A stretch of DNA of 64,000 bases. Origin: Acidobacteriota bacterium. GTDB taxonomy: Bacteria; Acidobacteriota; Terriglobia; Terriglobales; Acidobacteriaceae. The translations under genes were made by a program, and so were the position numbers. The DNA is taken from assembly GCA_021818105.1 (NCBI GenBank), contig JAKAFB010000004.1, positions 1 to 64,000 on the forward strand. Reading direction: 5' to 3'. The notes beneath the pieces are model-generated. The model was not told the origin of the DNA, did no database searches, and saw only the letters and a program-made list of their open reading frames with translations. Positions 18,677 through 28,753 of this stretch are shown piece by piece; position 1 is the first letter of the stretch, and every line of letters begins with the position of its first letter.

Positions 18677-20071
18677 ATGATTCGGATCGGGCTACTTTCT
18701 GAAGACAGCGCATTGCAAACACTCCTCGCTTCCTCTCTGGGTAAGGAGTTCCAATTCCAACTTGCTATTGAAGAACAAACGCTCTTCCAGTTCATCGAAT
18801 CCGGGCAATGCGATGTCCTGCTTCTTGATCTGAACGCCAATAGCCGGGAGATCAAGGAGCACGTTGAGATTGCCCGACGCATGGTCGGCGCGGCCATCCC
18901 CTCGGTGGTGATGGCCGATGACATCCTTCGCCCCACCGCCCTCGAGCTGGTCCGCCTCGGAGCCTCTGGCTGCTGCCGCCGCCCGCCCTCAACCCGCGAG
19001 CTCAAAGCTCTGCTTTCCCGCGCGCACGATCGTTCCGCCGGTAAGGAACCGGCAAGGAGCACTCCCCCGCGCACAGACACACCAGTCAATTGCGACCGCC
19101 TGATTGGATCAAGCCAGCGTATTCAGCAGGTCTATCAGATGATTCACCGCGTGGCCAACCTGAACGCCACGGTGATGTTGAACGGCGAAAGTGGAACCGG
19201 CAAGGAGCTGATTGCTCGCGCCATCCACAATCTGGGCTCGCGCGCAGACCGTCCCTTCGTGGCCGTCTCTTGCGGGGCTATCCCTGAGACCCTGATTGAA
19301 GCTGAGCTGTTCGGACACGAGAAGGGAGCCTTCACCGGCACGGTCGGAGCGCGAGAGGGCTACTTCGAGCAGGCTCGTGACGGCACACTTTTTCTGGATG
19401 AAATCGGCGACCTCAGCCTCTATACGCAGGTCAAGCTGTTGCGCGTACTCCAGCAGATGGAGTTCAGCCGTCTGGGCAGCAGCCGCCTCATTCCGCTGCG
19501 CGCGCGGCTTATCTTCGCTACGCATCAGGATCTGGCCAAGCTTGTTGCCGAAGGCAAGTTCCGCCAGGACCTCTTCTACCGCATCAACGTTATCCGCATC
19601 ACGTCTCCGGCCTTGGCTGACCACGCCGAGGACATCCCGCTGATTGCGAATCATTATCTGCGCCACTATTCACAGCTTTTCCAGAAGCCGATGGACGCCA
19701 TTGCGCCCGAAGCCATGACCGTCCTGCTCAACTATCCCTGGCCGGGCAACGTCCGTGAGCTCGAAAACACCATCCAGCGCGCCATCATTCTTGCCCCCGG
19801 ACCCATCCTTCGCCCCGAGGACCTGCCGATCAACATGCACGGCGACAAGGTCATCGACATCAGCGAGTACAACCCCGAGGGCTCCTTTGAACGCCAGCTC
19901 CGCGATTACAAAATCAAGCTTGCGCTGGATGCTGTGCGCGACAACAACGGCAACAAGACACTGGCGGCACGCAGCCTCGGTATTTCCCGGGCTTACCTGC
20001 ACCGGCTCATTCGACTCGCTGAGCCGGATTCCATCGACGAACACGACGGCATTGGCTCCGCATCCGCTTAA
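18677..20071 (+). CDS. Sigma-54-dependent activator with degenerate receiver domain
   Basis: 464 residues. An N-terminal receiver-like domain (1-115) keeps a phospho-acceptor-like Asp51 in DVLLLDLNAN and an acidic pair (SED), but the conserved Lys is replaced (CCRRPP). The AAA+ domain has Walker A GESGTGKE (170-177), the sigma-54-contact loop GAFTG, Walker B FLDEIGDL and the RQDLFYRINV arginine-finger segment. A Fis-type helix-turn-helix (NKTLAARSLGISRAYLHRL) is near the end. The protein should open sigma-54 promoters from an upstream DNA site. I place the start at the internal ATG where the receiver begins, with AAGGGA ten bases upstream; an ATG at 18587 is possible. No sensor kinase gene adjoins it. 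Confidence 0.88.
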   Translation: MIRIGLLSEDSALQTLLASSLGKEFQFQLAIEEQTLFQFIESGQCDVLLLDLNANSREIKEHVEIARRMVGAAIPSVVMADDILRPTALELVRLGASGCCRRPPSTRELKALLSRAHDRSAGKEPARSTPPRTDTPVNCDRLIGSSQRIQQVYQMIHRVANLNATVMLNGESGTGKELIARAIHNLGSRADRPFVAVSCGAIPETLIEAELFGHEKGAFTGTVGAREGYFEQARDGTLFLDEIGDLSLYTQVKLLRVLQQMEFSRLGSSRLIPLRARLIFATHQDLAKLVAEGKFRQDLFYRINVIRITSPALADHAEDIPLIANHYLRHYSQLFQKPMDAIAPEAMTVLLNYPWPGNVRELENTIQRAIILAPGPILRPEDLPINMHGDKVIDISEYNPEGSFERQLRDYKIKLALDAVRDNNGNKTLAARSLGISRAYLHRLIRLAEPDSIDEHDGIGSASA

Positions 20072-20244
20072 TCGCATCTATCCGCCGCGGATGCACATAG
20101 CTCGCGCAGTGTGCATCCATTCTCATGCTGTCCGCGGCTCCGAGGCATGCATCGCAGTCTGCCCTGCGCCCGGTGCGCAGGCGGGTTCCGCCCTGTAGAC
20201 CCGCGCCAAGATTAGAGACTCTTAACTGGTATAGTGCATTCATC

Positions 20245-21147
20245 ATGGCAAGATGGCTGGTCCTCTTCATCGCGCTCTGTGCTGCAGCCTTCATGGCTGT
20301 GCCCGCATCGCCGCAAATGACCGGCACATCCGGCGCAGCTCGCACGGCCCCAGCAGCCGCCAAAACGGTCGGCCCCGCCAAGGCCAATCCCTCACAAGCA
20401 CCAACACCGGCGCCCGAAGGCGATGAGCCTTCGTCCGCGCCGCAGCCGCCGCAAATCATCGTCAACAGCCCGCCGCCCGCCACAGCGCCCTGGACATGGC
20501 ACGACCGGATGCTATGGGGAGCCTTTGTTGTTCTCGCCGTGCTAGGCTACGTTGGCATCATGATTGCTCTGCGCATGATGAAAAACATCGACCATCTGGC
20601 CAAAACGAGCGTGGAAACATCGCACGCCGCATTGGAGACAGCAACCGCAGCGCTGGCCCAAACGCAGGCCTATGTCAACGCCGAGCGTCCGTGGATCGTG
20701 GTGACCGTTGAGCCCTTTCTGACCATGGAAAATAGTTTCAAGGTCATGGCCACCAACCGCGGCCGCACGCCCGCGCGGCTCCTCACCACAGAAGACCACG
20801 TCCGCATCGCAAAGGACGAAACAGCACTGCCCAAAACCCCGGAGTACGACAGCGCTGCCACAACCACGCTGGCCGAGCCCCTGATTCTGTTACCCGGGGA
20901 GTCCGTCGGAATTCGCCCTTTCAGCCGCGGCGAAGTGCGTTCTCTCTGTAGCAGCGATGAAGAATTTGAGCGCATCGAGCTATGGGAAGATAAAATCTTC
21001 CTCTACGGGTGCGTCACCTATGTTGACCTCATCTCCGTGCCCGAAAAACAGTCCCATCGCACCGACTGGTGCTGCCGCTACATTCATGGCGAAACCAAGA
21101 GCGCACTGGTCATCACCGGGCCCCCGGAATATAACAGACACACATAA
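20245..21147 (+). CDS. Unknown membrane-anchored protein
   Basis: 300 residues, no named family. The N-terminus (MARWLVLFIALCAAAFMAV) looks like a signal peptide. It is followed by an Ala/Pro-rich linker (to about residue 85), one transmembrane segment (MLWGAFVVLAVLGYVGIMIA), a short coiled region and a soluble domain beginning AYVNAERPWIVVTVEP. That last motif recurs in unannotated bacterial proteins. The C-terminal part is probably beta-rich. The start is placed at the signal-peptide Met; an open extension 40 codons upstream looks non-coding. It stands between the sigma-54 activator and an ABC transporter, on the same strand, 56 bases before the latter. Confidence 0.65.
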   Translation: MARWLVLFIALCAAAFMAVPASPQMTGTSGAARTAPAAAKTVGPAKANPSQAPTPAPEGDEPSSAPQPPQIIVNSPPPATAPWTWHDRMLWGAFVVLAVLGYVGIMIALRMMKNIDHLAKTSVETSHAALETATAALAQTQAYVNAERPWIVVTVEPFLTMENSFKVMATNRGRTPARLLTTEDHVRIAKDETALPKTPEYDSAATTTLAEPLILLPGESVGIRPFSRGEVRSLCSSDEEFERIELWEDKIFLYGCVTYVDLISVPEKQSHRTDWCCRYIHGETKSALVITGPPEYNRHT

Positions 21148-21203
21148 GCTGCCTGGCTTCACGCGTTTCAGCAGCCCATTGCAGGCTGCACAGCGGGGGT
21201 TCG

Positions 21204-22106
21204 ATGCCAATTGTTGAATTGCAGGGCGTATCGAAGACCTACGAGAGCAAGATAGCCGTCCGCGACCTGAGCCTGTCCATTGAAGCGGGCCAGATGTTTG
21301 GGCTACTCGGTCCCAACGGAGCCGGCAAAACCAGCACCATCCGCATGATGATGGGCATCACACTGCCTGACACCGGGCACGTGAATCTCTTTGGCCAGCC
21401 GTTTGCCCGATCCAGTCTCCGACGTGTCGGCTACCTCCCCGAGGAACGCGGCCTGTACAAGAAAATGCGCGTCCTTGAACAGCTCGTCTTCTTTGGCGAG
21501 TTGCATGGCCTCACCCGCGCGGAGGCGCTCAAGCGCGCTAGCGGCTGGGCCCATCGACTGGATATCGCCGATGTGCTCGGCAAGAAGACCGAGGAACTCT
21601 CCAAGGGCATGCAGCAGAAGATTCAGTTCATCGGCTCCCTGCTCCACGACCCCGGCCTCATCGTCATGGACGAGCCTTTTAGCGGTCTCGACCCCGTCAA
21701 TGCCAAGCTGCTGGAGCACACGTTGCTGGAACTCAAGGACCAGGGCAAGGCCATCCTCTTCTCCACGCACCGCATGGATCAGGTCGAGAAGCTCTGCGAC
21801 GCCATCTGCCTCATCAACAAGGGCGAAGCGGTGCTCTCCGGCACCATGCGCGCCATCAAGTCCCGCTACGAGCGAAACCACGTCGTCGTCGAGTTCGACG
21901 GCAGCGCAGAGTTCCTCAAGAGCGACCAAATTGCCGAAGCACGCAACTTCTCCGGTCACGCCGAAATTCGCCTTAAGCCACACGGCGACGCACAAAAGCT
22001 GCTGCATGAGGCCTCCGCCATCGCCACCATCTACCGCTTTGAGCTCATGGAGCCTTCCCTCGAAGAGATCTTCATTCAGACCGTCGGAGGCAAAGTCGAT
22101 GCGTAA
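21204..22106 (+). CDS. ABC transporter ATP-binding protein (NatA-like)
   Basis: 300 residues. Walker A is GPNGAGKTS (about residues 36-44), the signature is LSKGMQQK (a variant of LSGGQ), Walker B is LIVMDEPFSGLDP and the switch His is in FSTHRMDQ. The C-terminal 80 residues form the extra domain common in NatA/DUF4162-type subunits. It pairs with the overlapping ABC-2 permease gene. Such systems export drugs, lipids, sodium or peptides; the substrate here cannot be told from sequence. Confidence 0.92.
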   Translation: MPIVELQGVSKTYESKIAVRDLSLSIEAGQMFGLLGPNGAGKTSTIRMMMGITLPDTGHVNLFGQPFARSSLRRVGYLPEERGLYKKMRVLEQLVFFGELHGLTRAEALKRASGWAHRLDIADVLGKKTEELSKGMQQKIQFIGSLLHDPGLIVMDEPFSGLDPVNAKLLEHTLLELKDQGKAILFSTHRMDQVEKLCDAICLINKGEAVLSGTMRAIKSRYERNHVVVEFDGSAEFLKSDQIAEARNFSGHAEIRLKPHGDAQKLLHEASAIATIYRFELMEPSLEEIFIQTVGGKVDA

Positions 22107-23346
22107 CATGCTGCTCATTGCCCGCCGCGAATATCTGGAGCAGGTGCGCAGCCGCGCCTTCCGCACCACCACCATTGGCTTGCCGGCCATCTTCGCTCTC
22201 ATCGTCGCCGTCGGCTATCTCTCCAGCCTCGGCCTCGGTGCCAACCGTCACATCGCCGTTGCCTCCAACGATCCAGCCTTGGCAAACCAAATCCGCAATC
22301 AGCTCCTCGGCGATCAAACCGCCAGGGCCCGCGTTGAAGTGATCGCGCCTGCCACTCAGGAGCAGCGTTCTGCCCTGGTTAAGCAGGTGAAAAGTAGCTC
22401 CCTCGACGGCGTCCTCTGGGTGGAGGCGATGCCCGGCAAGGCGCCCACTGCCACATACACCGCACAGTCTTCCGGCGACTTCATTACGGCTGCGCGCTTA
22501 AGGTCCGCCGTCAACCACGCGCTCGTGGACGCGCAACTCATGGCTGGCGGCATGCAACAAGCCGCGGCAGATAAGCTTGTCAGCGGCATTTCCATTGCGA
22601 CCTTCCAGGCGCGTAAAGACGGTCGTATCGTCAAGAGCAACCCAGAGGCCTCCCTCTGGAAGGGCTACGTCATGGCTCTGTTGCTTTCCATGACCACCAT
22701 GATTTATGGCATGAATGTGGCCCGCTCTATCATCCAGGAGAAGACCTCACGCATATTCGAGGTGATGCTGGCCATAGCTCGTCCGGGCGATCTGCTGGCC
22801 GGCAAACTCATCGGGGTTGGGGCTGTCGGCCTCACACAGATTGCCATCTGGCTCATAGCCGGTGCTGCCATTTTCTTTTCGCCCTTCGCCGCCGCCGTCA
22901 TGACCGGAGCGTTCACCGTACAGGTCTCCTGGACTGAAGCAATTCTCTTTCCCATCTATTTTGTGCTCGGCTACCTGCTCTATAGCTCTTTGTTCGCGGG
23001 TCTTGCCGCCACCTGCGAAACCGAGCAGGAGCTGCAGATGTACATGCCGCTGGCCGCCGCCCCCACATGGCTCAGCTTCGCGCTCATTCTGCTCATCATC
23101 AATGACTCCAACTCCATCTGGTCCATCTTGGCCTCGCTTTTTCCGCCCACCGCTCCGGTCATCATGTTCCTGCGCATGGCTTCGGAGATTCCTCCCGCAT
23201 GGCAATTTGCCGTATCTATCGGGCTGCTGGTCCTCAGCATATGGGGCGTGCTCTGGTTCTCCACGCGCCTGTACCGAATCGGAATCCTGATGTACGGCAA
23301 GCGTGCCACCCTGCCGGAGCTGCTGCGCTGGCTGCGCTACAGCTAA
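22099..23346 (+). CDS. ABC-2 type transporter permease (NatB-like)
   Basis: 415 residues: a transmembrane helix at the N-terminus (MRNMLLIARREYLEQVRSRA then a hydrophobic stretch), a large extracytoplasmic domain of about 150 residues, then five more helices. The segment SIIQEKTSRIFEVMLA is the ABC-2 signature. The start overlaps the ATPase gene by eight bases and has GGAGG eight bases upstream. The frame stays open far upstream inside the ATPase gene, but that part is an out-of-frame shadow. It forms a two-gene exporter with the preceding ATPase. Confidence 0.9.
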   Translation: MRNMLLIARREYLEQVRSRAFRTTTIGLPAIFALIVAVGYLSSLGLGANRHIAVASNDPALANQIRNQLLGDQTARARVEVIAPATQEQRSALVKQVKSSSLDGVLWVEAMPGKAPTATYTAQSSGDFITAARLRSAVNHALVDAQLMAGGMQQAAADKLVSGISIATFQARKDGRIVKSNPEASLWKGYVMALLLSMTTMIYGMNVARSIIQEKTSRIFEVMLAIARPGDLLAGKLIGVGAVGLTQIAIWLIAGAAIFFSPFAAAVMTGAFTVQVSWTEAILFPIYFVLGYLLYSSLFAGLAATCETEQELQMYMPLAAAPTWLSFALILLIINDSNSIWSILASLFPPTAPVIMFLRMASEIPPAWQFAVSIGLLVLSIWGVLWFSTRLYRIGILMYGKRATLPELLRWLRYS

Positions 23347-23356
23347 AATCAAGGCA

Positions 23357-24052
23357 GTGACCGCCGAAACCACGTCCCAGTTCACACTCAGCCAGCGCCT
23401 AGTACTGGCCATTGTCCCCCGCATCGTGTGGGCGCTCCTGTGGATTGTGGGCCTCACCTGGCGCTTTGAGGTCATCGCCGAGGAAGGCGTCACGCCCGTG
23501 CTCTTCGGCCAGCGCCCCGGGCCGGAGATTTACTGCTTCTGGCACCAGTGTGTGCTGCCCTGCACCATCTACTTCCGCCACTCCCTCTCCGTCATCCTCA
23601 TTAGCCGCAGCTTTGACGGCGAGCTCATTACCCGCATCCTCAGAATGTTCCACTTCGATGCCGTGCGCGGCTCCAGCTCGCGCGGCGCGCGCGAGGGGCT
23701 GCTGGGCCTCACCCGCGTCATCGAAAGTGGCAGAACGGCCATCTTCACCGCCGACGGACCACGCGGCCCCATCTACCAGACCAAGATGGGGCCTATCAAG
23801 CTGGCTAAAGTCACTGGTGCTCCCATCGGCTGCTTCCACCTCGAGCCCGAGCACGCCTGGACCATGCGCTCCTGGGATCGCTTTCTTATCCCCAAACCCT
23901 TCACCCGCATCTGCGTCAGTTGGGCCCAGTGGACGCATGTACCCCCCGATCTCCCCGAGGACCAGTTTGAAACCAAGCGCCAGGAACTGAACGCCGCCAT
24001 TGAACGCGCCCGTCTGCGTTCCTATGCCCACTTCGGAAAGGCCGCACAATGA
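23357..24052 (+). CDS. DUF374 lysophospholipid acyltransferase-family protein
   Basis: 231 residues matching the DUF374 branch of the LPLAT superfamily. Visible motifs are CFWHQ (His as catalytic base, residue 62 or so), [25 protein letters not shown] and FTADGPRGP, the last being the acceptor-binding block. The protein probably acylates a lipid A precursor, another glycolipid or a phospholipid at the inner membrane. The GTG at 23357 follows a weak AAGG site; a GTG at 23303 inside the permease gene is less likely. Its end overlaps queA by four bases (ATGA). Confidence 0.85.
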   Translation: MTAETTSQFTLSQRLVLAIVPRIVWALLWIVGLTWRFEVIAEEGVTPVLFGQRPGPEIYCFWHQCVLPCTIYFRHSLSVILISRSFDGELITRILRMFHFDAVRGSSSRGAREGLLGLTRVIESGRTAIFTADGPRGPIYQTKMGPIKLAKVTGAPIGCFHLEPEHAWTMRSWDRFLIPKPFTRICVSWAQWTHVPPDLPEDQFETKRQELNAAIERARLRSYAHFGKAAQ

Positions 24053-25125
24053 GCGGGCTTCGCGTCGCCGACTTCGATTTCGATCTGCCTCACGAGCTGA
24101 TTGCCCAGGAGCCACCACCCGAACGCGGTCAGAGCCGCATGCTCGTGGTGGACCGCACCACTGGCGCGCTACAGGACATGCACTTTCCCCAGCTCCCCAC
24201 CCTCCTGCGTCCCGGCGATCTCCTCGTGCTCAACGACAGCCGTGTGATTCCGGCGCGCCTGTATGCGCGTCGAACACTCACACGTGACCGCCAGCAGCCC
24301 ACTGGTCTCGTCGAGGTCTTGCTCACCGAGCCCACTGGCGTCGACACATGGCGAGCCCTTGTACGCCCCGGCCGCAAAGTAGGTGTCGGCGAGCGCCTGA
24401 TCTTCCCTTCATCCTCCGGCAAGGTTGAGTTGGAAGCTGATGTCGTCGAGCGCGGCGAGTTCGGCGAGCGCATCCTCCGCTTTGCTCCTGTCCAGGACTT
24501 CTACGGCTCCCTTGAGCGCATCGGGCACATGCCCCTCCCTCCTTACATCCACCGCGACGACTCCGCCGCTGACCGCAAGCGCTATCAAACCGTCTTTTCC
24601 CGCGAGATCGGCTCCGTGGCTGCCCCCACGGCGGGCCTCCACTTCACCCCGCATGTGCTCGAACAAATCGCCGCCGCAGGCGTCGAAATCGTCCGCGTCA
24701 CTCTGCACGTCGGTTTGGGCACCTTCGCACCGCTGCGTGTTGACCTTGTCAATGACATCCAATTGCACCGCGAGCGCTACACTCTTCCCCCCGCCACGGC
24801 CGAGGCGCTTAACCGCACTCGCAGCCAGCATCGCCGCATCGTCGCCGTCGGCACCACCGTCGTCCGCACCCTGGAGCACTGCGCCCTGGCAGCAGGCACC
24901 GGCGATCTCCTGCCCCATGCCGGAGAAACCGAGATCTTCATCTCACCCGGCTTCCAGTTCCGCCTCGTCAATGCCCTGCTCACCAACTTTCACCTGCCCC
25001 AGTCCAGCCTCCTCATGCTGGTCAGCGCCTTTGCCGGACGCGAGCATGTTCTTGCCGCCTATCGCCATGCTGTGGAAAACCACTATCGCTTCTTCAGTTA
25101 CGGCGACTGCATGTTCCTCGCCTGA
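24049..25125 (+). CDS. queA: S-adenosylmethionine:tRNA ribosyltransferase-isomerase
   Basis: 358 residues, the normal QueA length. Recognised by [25 protein letters not shown] at the N-terminus (shown here in part), [14 protein letters not shown], the GHMPLPPYI block, [10 protein letters not shown] and [10 protein letters not shown]. The enzyme moves the ribosyl part of SAM onto preQ1 in tRNA to make epoxyqueuosine. It starts with a four-base overlap on the acyltransferase gene, so the two are probably read together although their functions are unrelated. No other queuosine gene is in the window. Confidence 0.97.
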   Translation: MSGLRVADFDFDLPHELIAQEPPPERGQSRMLVVDRTTGALQDMHFPQLPTLLRPGDLLVLNDSRVIPARLYARRTLTRDRQQPTGLVEVLLTEPTGVDTWRALVRPGRKVGVGERLIFPSSSGKVELEADVVERGEFGERILRFAPVQDFYGSLERIGHMPLPPYIHRDDSAADRKRYQTVFSREIGSVAAPTAGLHFTPHVLEQIAAAGVEIVRVTLHVGLGTFAPLRVDLVNDIQLHRERYTLPPATAEALNRTRSQHRRIVAVGTTVVRTLEHCALAAGTGDLLPHAGETEIFISPGFQFRLVNALLTNFHLPQSSLLMLVSAFAGREHVLAAYRHAVENHYRFFSYGDCMFLA

Positions 25126-25601
25126 TGCTCCCGCACACGCATCCCGGGCCGGTATCAGCAGCCTCCAGCATTCTTTTCCACTGATGAAAATTGCTTTGGC
25201 CGCCCTGCCGTGGTGACCTAAAATAGGCACACCAGCACAACCACTCAACTCCCCGCTCGCCCATCGGCGCGCGCCGCTCAAAGGTATCAAGAGTGGTACT
25301 AGCGTAATGCATGCACTCGGACTCACTACTTAAGTAGCATTTCCATAATGGGCGGTCCGGAGTAAACAAAGATGAACGAGGTTCCCTGCCGTCCAGAATT
25401 GCGCCGTACCTACCACTTTTGTGGGTGTCTACTAGCGGCCCTCGGCAACAGCAGTACGTTAACTGCTATCAACATCACTTGCTGCTTATTATTTATGTAA
25501 CATATTGAATTTTTACAATCTTGACTTATGGCGAATTGGGGGCACAATTGCATACATACAGAAGCTGCCAATTCGTGCGGGAATGAGATGGGAGGTATAT
25601 T
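25126..25601. other. Leader region of the Tad pilus operon
   Basis: About 475 bases between queA and the prepilin peptidase gene. The right part (25490-25600) is AT-rich and contains two overlapping promoter candidates described separately. A 42-codon open frame at 25372-25500 has no ribosome-binding site and is not called. Confidence 0.5.
25521..25552 (+). promoter_or_regulatory. Candidate promoter(s) of the tad operon
   Basis: Two readings overlap. A sigma-70 reading has TTGACT (25521-25526), a 16-base spacer and CACAAT (25543-25548). A sigma-54 reading has TGG at 25537-25539, ten bases, then GCA at 25550-25552 with a good TTGCA -12 box but a poor -24 box. Either would give a leader of 39-46 bases before the TTG start codon. 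Unproven. Confidence 0.35.
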
Positions 25602-26117
25602 TTGCATTCGATAGCGTGGTGGCCCACCTTGTTTGTTGTCACGGTCGCCGCCATTTCTGACCTGCGCAGCCGTCGCATTCCCAACTGGCTCGTCCTGCCC
25701 TTCATGGGGGCGGGTATCGTCGTTTCTGTTTGGCTGCAGGGCTGGTCCGGTCTGGGGCAGAGTTTCGGCGGGTTGGGCCTGGGCCTGGTGCTCTTCGGCT
25801 TTCTCGCCTGGATGGGTGGAATGGGCATGGGAGATGTCAAGCTCTGTGCCGCGGTCGGTGCCTGGATCGGCCCCAAGCAATTGTTGTTTGCCCTGGTAAT
25901 CACCGGCCTCGTCGGCGGCCTCATGGCCATTAGCTGGGCCGTCGCGGGTGGCTTTCTTGGCGAGTTGTTCGCTGGAACTGGGAAGATGGTTGTTGGCTGG
26001 GGAAAGCGGGGGCTGCGTGGCAACCCGGAATTGACACTTTCCAGCCCAACGGCAAGAAAGATGCCTTACGCTCCGGCCATAGCAATTGGCACTTTAGTGT
26101 CCTTTTTTATGCACTAG
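25602..26117 (+). CDS. tadV: Tad prepilin peptidase (A24 family)
   Basis: 171 residues, membrane aspartic protease that cleaves the leader of Flp pilins. The two catalytic Asp residues are in ISDLRSRRIPNW (about residue 19) and GMGDVKL (about residue 75). Four to five hydrophobic segments are seen. The start is a TTG, supported by GGGAGG six bases upstream; the first in-frame ATG is much later and would remove the first Asp. It opens a run of five Tad genes and probably processes the pilin encoded at 37323. Confidence 0.9.
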   Translation: MHSIAWWPTLFVVTVAAISDLRSRRIPNWLVLPFMGAGIVVSVWLQGWSGLGQSFGGLGLGLVLFGFLAWMGGMGMGDVKLCAAVGAWIGPKQLLFALVITGLVGGLMAISWAVAGGFLGELFAGTGKMVVGWGKRGLRGNPELTLSSPTARKMPYAPAIAIGTLVSFFMH

Positions 26118-26211
26118 GAAGTAGAGTAGGCTGATTCTGTCGTAGTGAAGCGCAACATAGAACGAGCTGTCAGCGCCAGCAGGCGCATACGGCCTGGAGA
26201 TCAGTTTAAGA

Positions 26212-27411
26212 ATGTCGAACTTTGGTCAAGACGCGGACTACGCGAACGTAAGTGAATTGTCTGTCGCTGTGATCGGCCCCAACGAGCAGGAACGCAAGGC
26301 CGTTGCCCAGGCAATCTCTTCTGCGGGGGTTCTCGCAGTGAAGGAAATTTCTTCTTACCCCGCCCGGCTGCCTGAAATGCAACGCCTGTTAGAGCAAAAT
26401 TTCGATGTTCTCGTCGTCGATCTCGACAGTGAGCAGACACTGGCTCTAAATATCGTGGAGCACGTGGTGGGCAAGAACGAATCCACCGTCATGGTCTACT
26501 CGGCGCAAAACGACCCCAGCGTCCTGATGCGATGCATGCGGGCCGGTGCGAGAGAGTTCCTCTCCCTGCCCATCTCTTCCACTCTGCTCACCGAGGCCCT
26601 GCAGCGCATAGCCGTCCGCAAGCCCATCGGCCAGGGTGCCAAGCACGAAGGCGGCAAGGTGCTCGTTTTCCTCGGCGGCAAAGGCGGCTCGGGCGTCACT
26701 ACCGTGGCCTGCAACTTTGCCGTGGCGCTGGCCCAGGGATGCGGCAAGAACACGCTCCTGATTGACTTGGATCTGCCCCTCGGAGATGCCGCACTGACCC
26801 TCGGCATCACGCCCCAATTCTCCACCGTCGATGCGCTCCAGAACTACGCCCGCCTGGATACCAACTTCTTTTCAAAGTTGCTGACTAAGCACTCTTCCGG
26901 CCTCTCCATCCTTGCCGCTCCTGGGAAATTCCCCGCCGTTGACATTCAGAATGAGGCAATCGAAAGGCTGATCAACGTTGCGCGTAGCGTATTTGAGTAC
27001 GTAGTCATCGATGCAGGTTCAAGGTTTGATCTCAGCAAGACATCCCTGGTCAATCTTGCTGACAATGTATATCTCATCATGCAGGCTGGCATCCCCGAAC
27101 TGCGCAACTCTCACCGTGTCATTTCGGAGTACTTCAAGTCCGGTGGGTCCAATCTCGATCTCGTGCTCAACAGATTCATCCCCAGATCGGGGGGCGTCGA
27201 TGAAGAACACATCGCCAAAGCCCTCAACAAGCCGGTGCAGTGGAAGATTCCTAGCGACTATGTCGCTGTGCGCCGCATGCAAAATGAGGCCACTCCTCTG
27301 ACAGAGGAAGATTCGATGATTTCGCGGGCGATCCAGGAGATGGCCGGGGCCGCCTGTGGAGTGACCATACAACAGGAGAAAAAGAAGAAGAAGTTCAGCC
27401 TCTTTGGCTGA
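26212..27411 (+). CDS. tadZ: Tad pilus localisation ATPase (TadZ/CpaE-like)
   Basis: 399 residues. The N-terminal 120 residues form an atypical receiver-like domain (VAVIGPNEQERKAVAQ; Asp in VLVVDLD). The C-terminal MinD/ParA-like domain has a deviant Walker A, GGKGGSGVTTVACN (about 154-167), and a LIDLDLPLGDAAL switch. It ends with a Lys-rich tail. TadZ proteins mark the pole or site where the pilus is built. It lies 94 bases after tadV and 45 before tadA. Confidence 0.9.
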   Translation: MSNFGQDADYANVSELSVAVIGPNEQERKAVAQAISSAGVLAVKEISSYPARLPEMQRLLEQNFDVLVVDLDSEQTLALNIVEHVVGKNESTVMVYSAQNDPSVLMRCMRAGAREFLSLPISSTLLTEALQRIAVRKPIGQGAKHEGGKVLVFLGGKGGSGVTTVACNFAVALAQGCGKNTLLIDLDLPLGDAALTLGITPQFSTVDALQNYARLDTNFFSKLLTKHSSGLSILAAPGKFPAVDIQNEAIERLINVARSVFEYVVIDAGSRFDLSKTSLVNLADNVYLIMQAGIPELRNSHRVISEYFKSGGSNLDLVLNRFIPRSGGVDEEHIAKALNKPVQWKIPSDYVAVRRMQNEATPLTEEDSMISRAIQEMAGAACGVTIQQEKKKKKFSLFG

Positions 27412-27456
27412 TTTCGTGCAGTTTGAATTAAACCCTTTGTATAGGAACGGTGTCAC

Positions 27457-28737
27457 ATGGAAAACCTAAATCTCGAGAACTTTAAATCTGAAGTACACCG
27501 CACCCTGATCTCTAAGCTGGATCTCGAAAAGCTCTCGCGCGTCAACTCCAACCAGGCACGCCAGGCCGTATCCAGCATCATCAGCGAAATCATCAGCGAC
27601 CGTAGGGTGCCGCTGAGTTTTGACGAGCAAGAGAAGATACAGACGGATCTCCTCGATGAAGTCTTCGGTCTCGGTCCTTTGGAGTCGCTGCTCAAGGATC
27701 CGAAGATTTCCGATATCCTCGTCAATGACAAGGATCACGTCTTCATTGAGCGTGGCGGAGTTCTCACGCGCGCGGACGCATCCTTCCGCGATGACCGTCA
27801 CCTGCTGCAGATTATTGACCGCATTGTTTCCCGAGTCGGGCGACGTGTCGACGAGTCCTCCCCGATGGTGGATGCCCGCCTGCCCGACGGCTCACGCGTA
27901 AACGCCATCATTCCGCCGCTGGCCCTGGACGGTCCTTCACTCTCCATCCGCCGTTTCGGTACCGGCCCCTTGGCCGCCAACCAGCTCGTTCAGCTCAAGA
28001 GTATTTCGGCGGAGATGATGGAGCTGCTTTCCGCAGCCGTGCGCGCCCGCCTCAGCATCCTGATTTCGGGTGGCACCGGCGCCGGCAAGACGACCTTCCT
28101 GAATATCCTGTCGCAGTACATCCCCCAGAATGAGCGCGTCATCACCATCGAGGACGCTGCCGAACTGCAGTTGGCGCAGGAAAACATCGTTCGGCTTGAA
28201 ACCCGCCCGCCGAACGTCGAAGGACAGGGCGCCATCCGCCAGCGGCAGCTTCTCATCAACAGTTTGCGTATGCGCCCCGACAGAATTGTCATCGGCGAGG
28301 TCCGCGGTGAAGAAGCGTTCGATATGCTCCAGGCCATGAATACGGGCCACGAGGGTTCGATGACCACAGTGCACGCCAATACGGCTCGCGACGCGCTCAC
28401 CAGGCTTGAATCCATGGTCGCCATGAGCAACCTGAACCTGCCGGAAAAAACCGTACGCGCTCAGATTGCCTCAGCCCTTACCATCGTGGTGCAGTGCACC
28501 CGCCTCAGCGATGGCACCCGCAAGTGCGTGAGCATCCACGAAATTACAGGCATGGAAGAAAATGTAATCTCCATGCAGGAGATCTTTACTTTCCAGAAGA
28601 AGGGCATTGGACCCAACGGCAAAGTACTAGGCGTCTTCAAGCCGAGTGGTATTCGTCCCAAGTTCCTCGAACAGCTCCGCACCTCGGGCATCTTCCTGCC
28701 GCCGAGCCTGTTTGAGCGGATAACGGAAGTGAACTGA
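27457..28737 (+). CDS. tadA: Tad pilus assembly ATPase (TadA/CpaF)
   Basis: 426 residues, a secretion-type hexameric ATPase driving Flp pilus extension. It has an N-terminal helical part, then [13 protein letters not shown] and DILVND in the N2 domain, Walker [13 protein letters not shown] (about residues 206-217), an Asp box ([10 protein letters not shown]) and Walker [16 protein letters not shown], followed by the HANTARDAL His box. All expected motifs are intact. The gene is placed between tadZ and tadB, 16 bases before the latter, as in other Tad loci. Confidence 0.95.
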   Translation: MENLNLENFKSEVHRTLISKLDLEKLSRVNSNQARQAVSSIISEIISDRRVPLSFDEQEKIQTDLLDEVFGLGPLESLLKDPKISDILVNDKDHVFIERGGVLTRADASFRDDRHLLQIIDRIVSRVGRRVDESSPMVDARLPDGSRVNAIIPPLALDGPSLSIRRFGTGPLAANQLVQLKSISAEMMELLSAAVRARLSILISGGTGAGKTTFLNILSQYIPQNERVITIEDAAELQLAQENIVRLETRPPNVEGQGAIRQRQLLINSLRMRPDRIVIGEVRGEEAFDMLQAMNTGHEGSMTTVHANTARDALTRLESMVAMSNLNLPEKTVRAQIASALTIVVQCTRLSDGTRKCVSIHEITGMEENVISMQEIFTFQKKGIGPNGKVLGVFKPSGIRPKFLEQLRTSGIFLPPSLFERITEVN

Positions 28738-28753
28738 AGAAGGGTGGACCGCA

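Noticed and set aside
21391..22098. N-terminal extension of the ABC permease inside the ATPase gene
   Set aside because: Ser-rich out-of-frame translation; the real start has GGAGG and a proper transmembrane N-terminus.
25372..25500. 42-codon frame upstream of tadV
   Set aside because: No ribosome-binding site and no similarity to a pilin or leader peptide.
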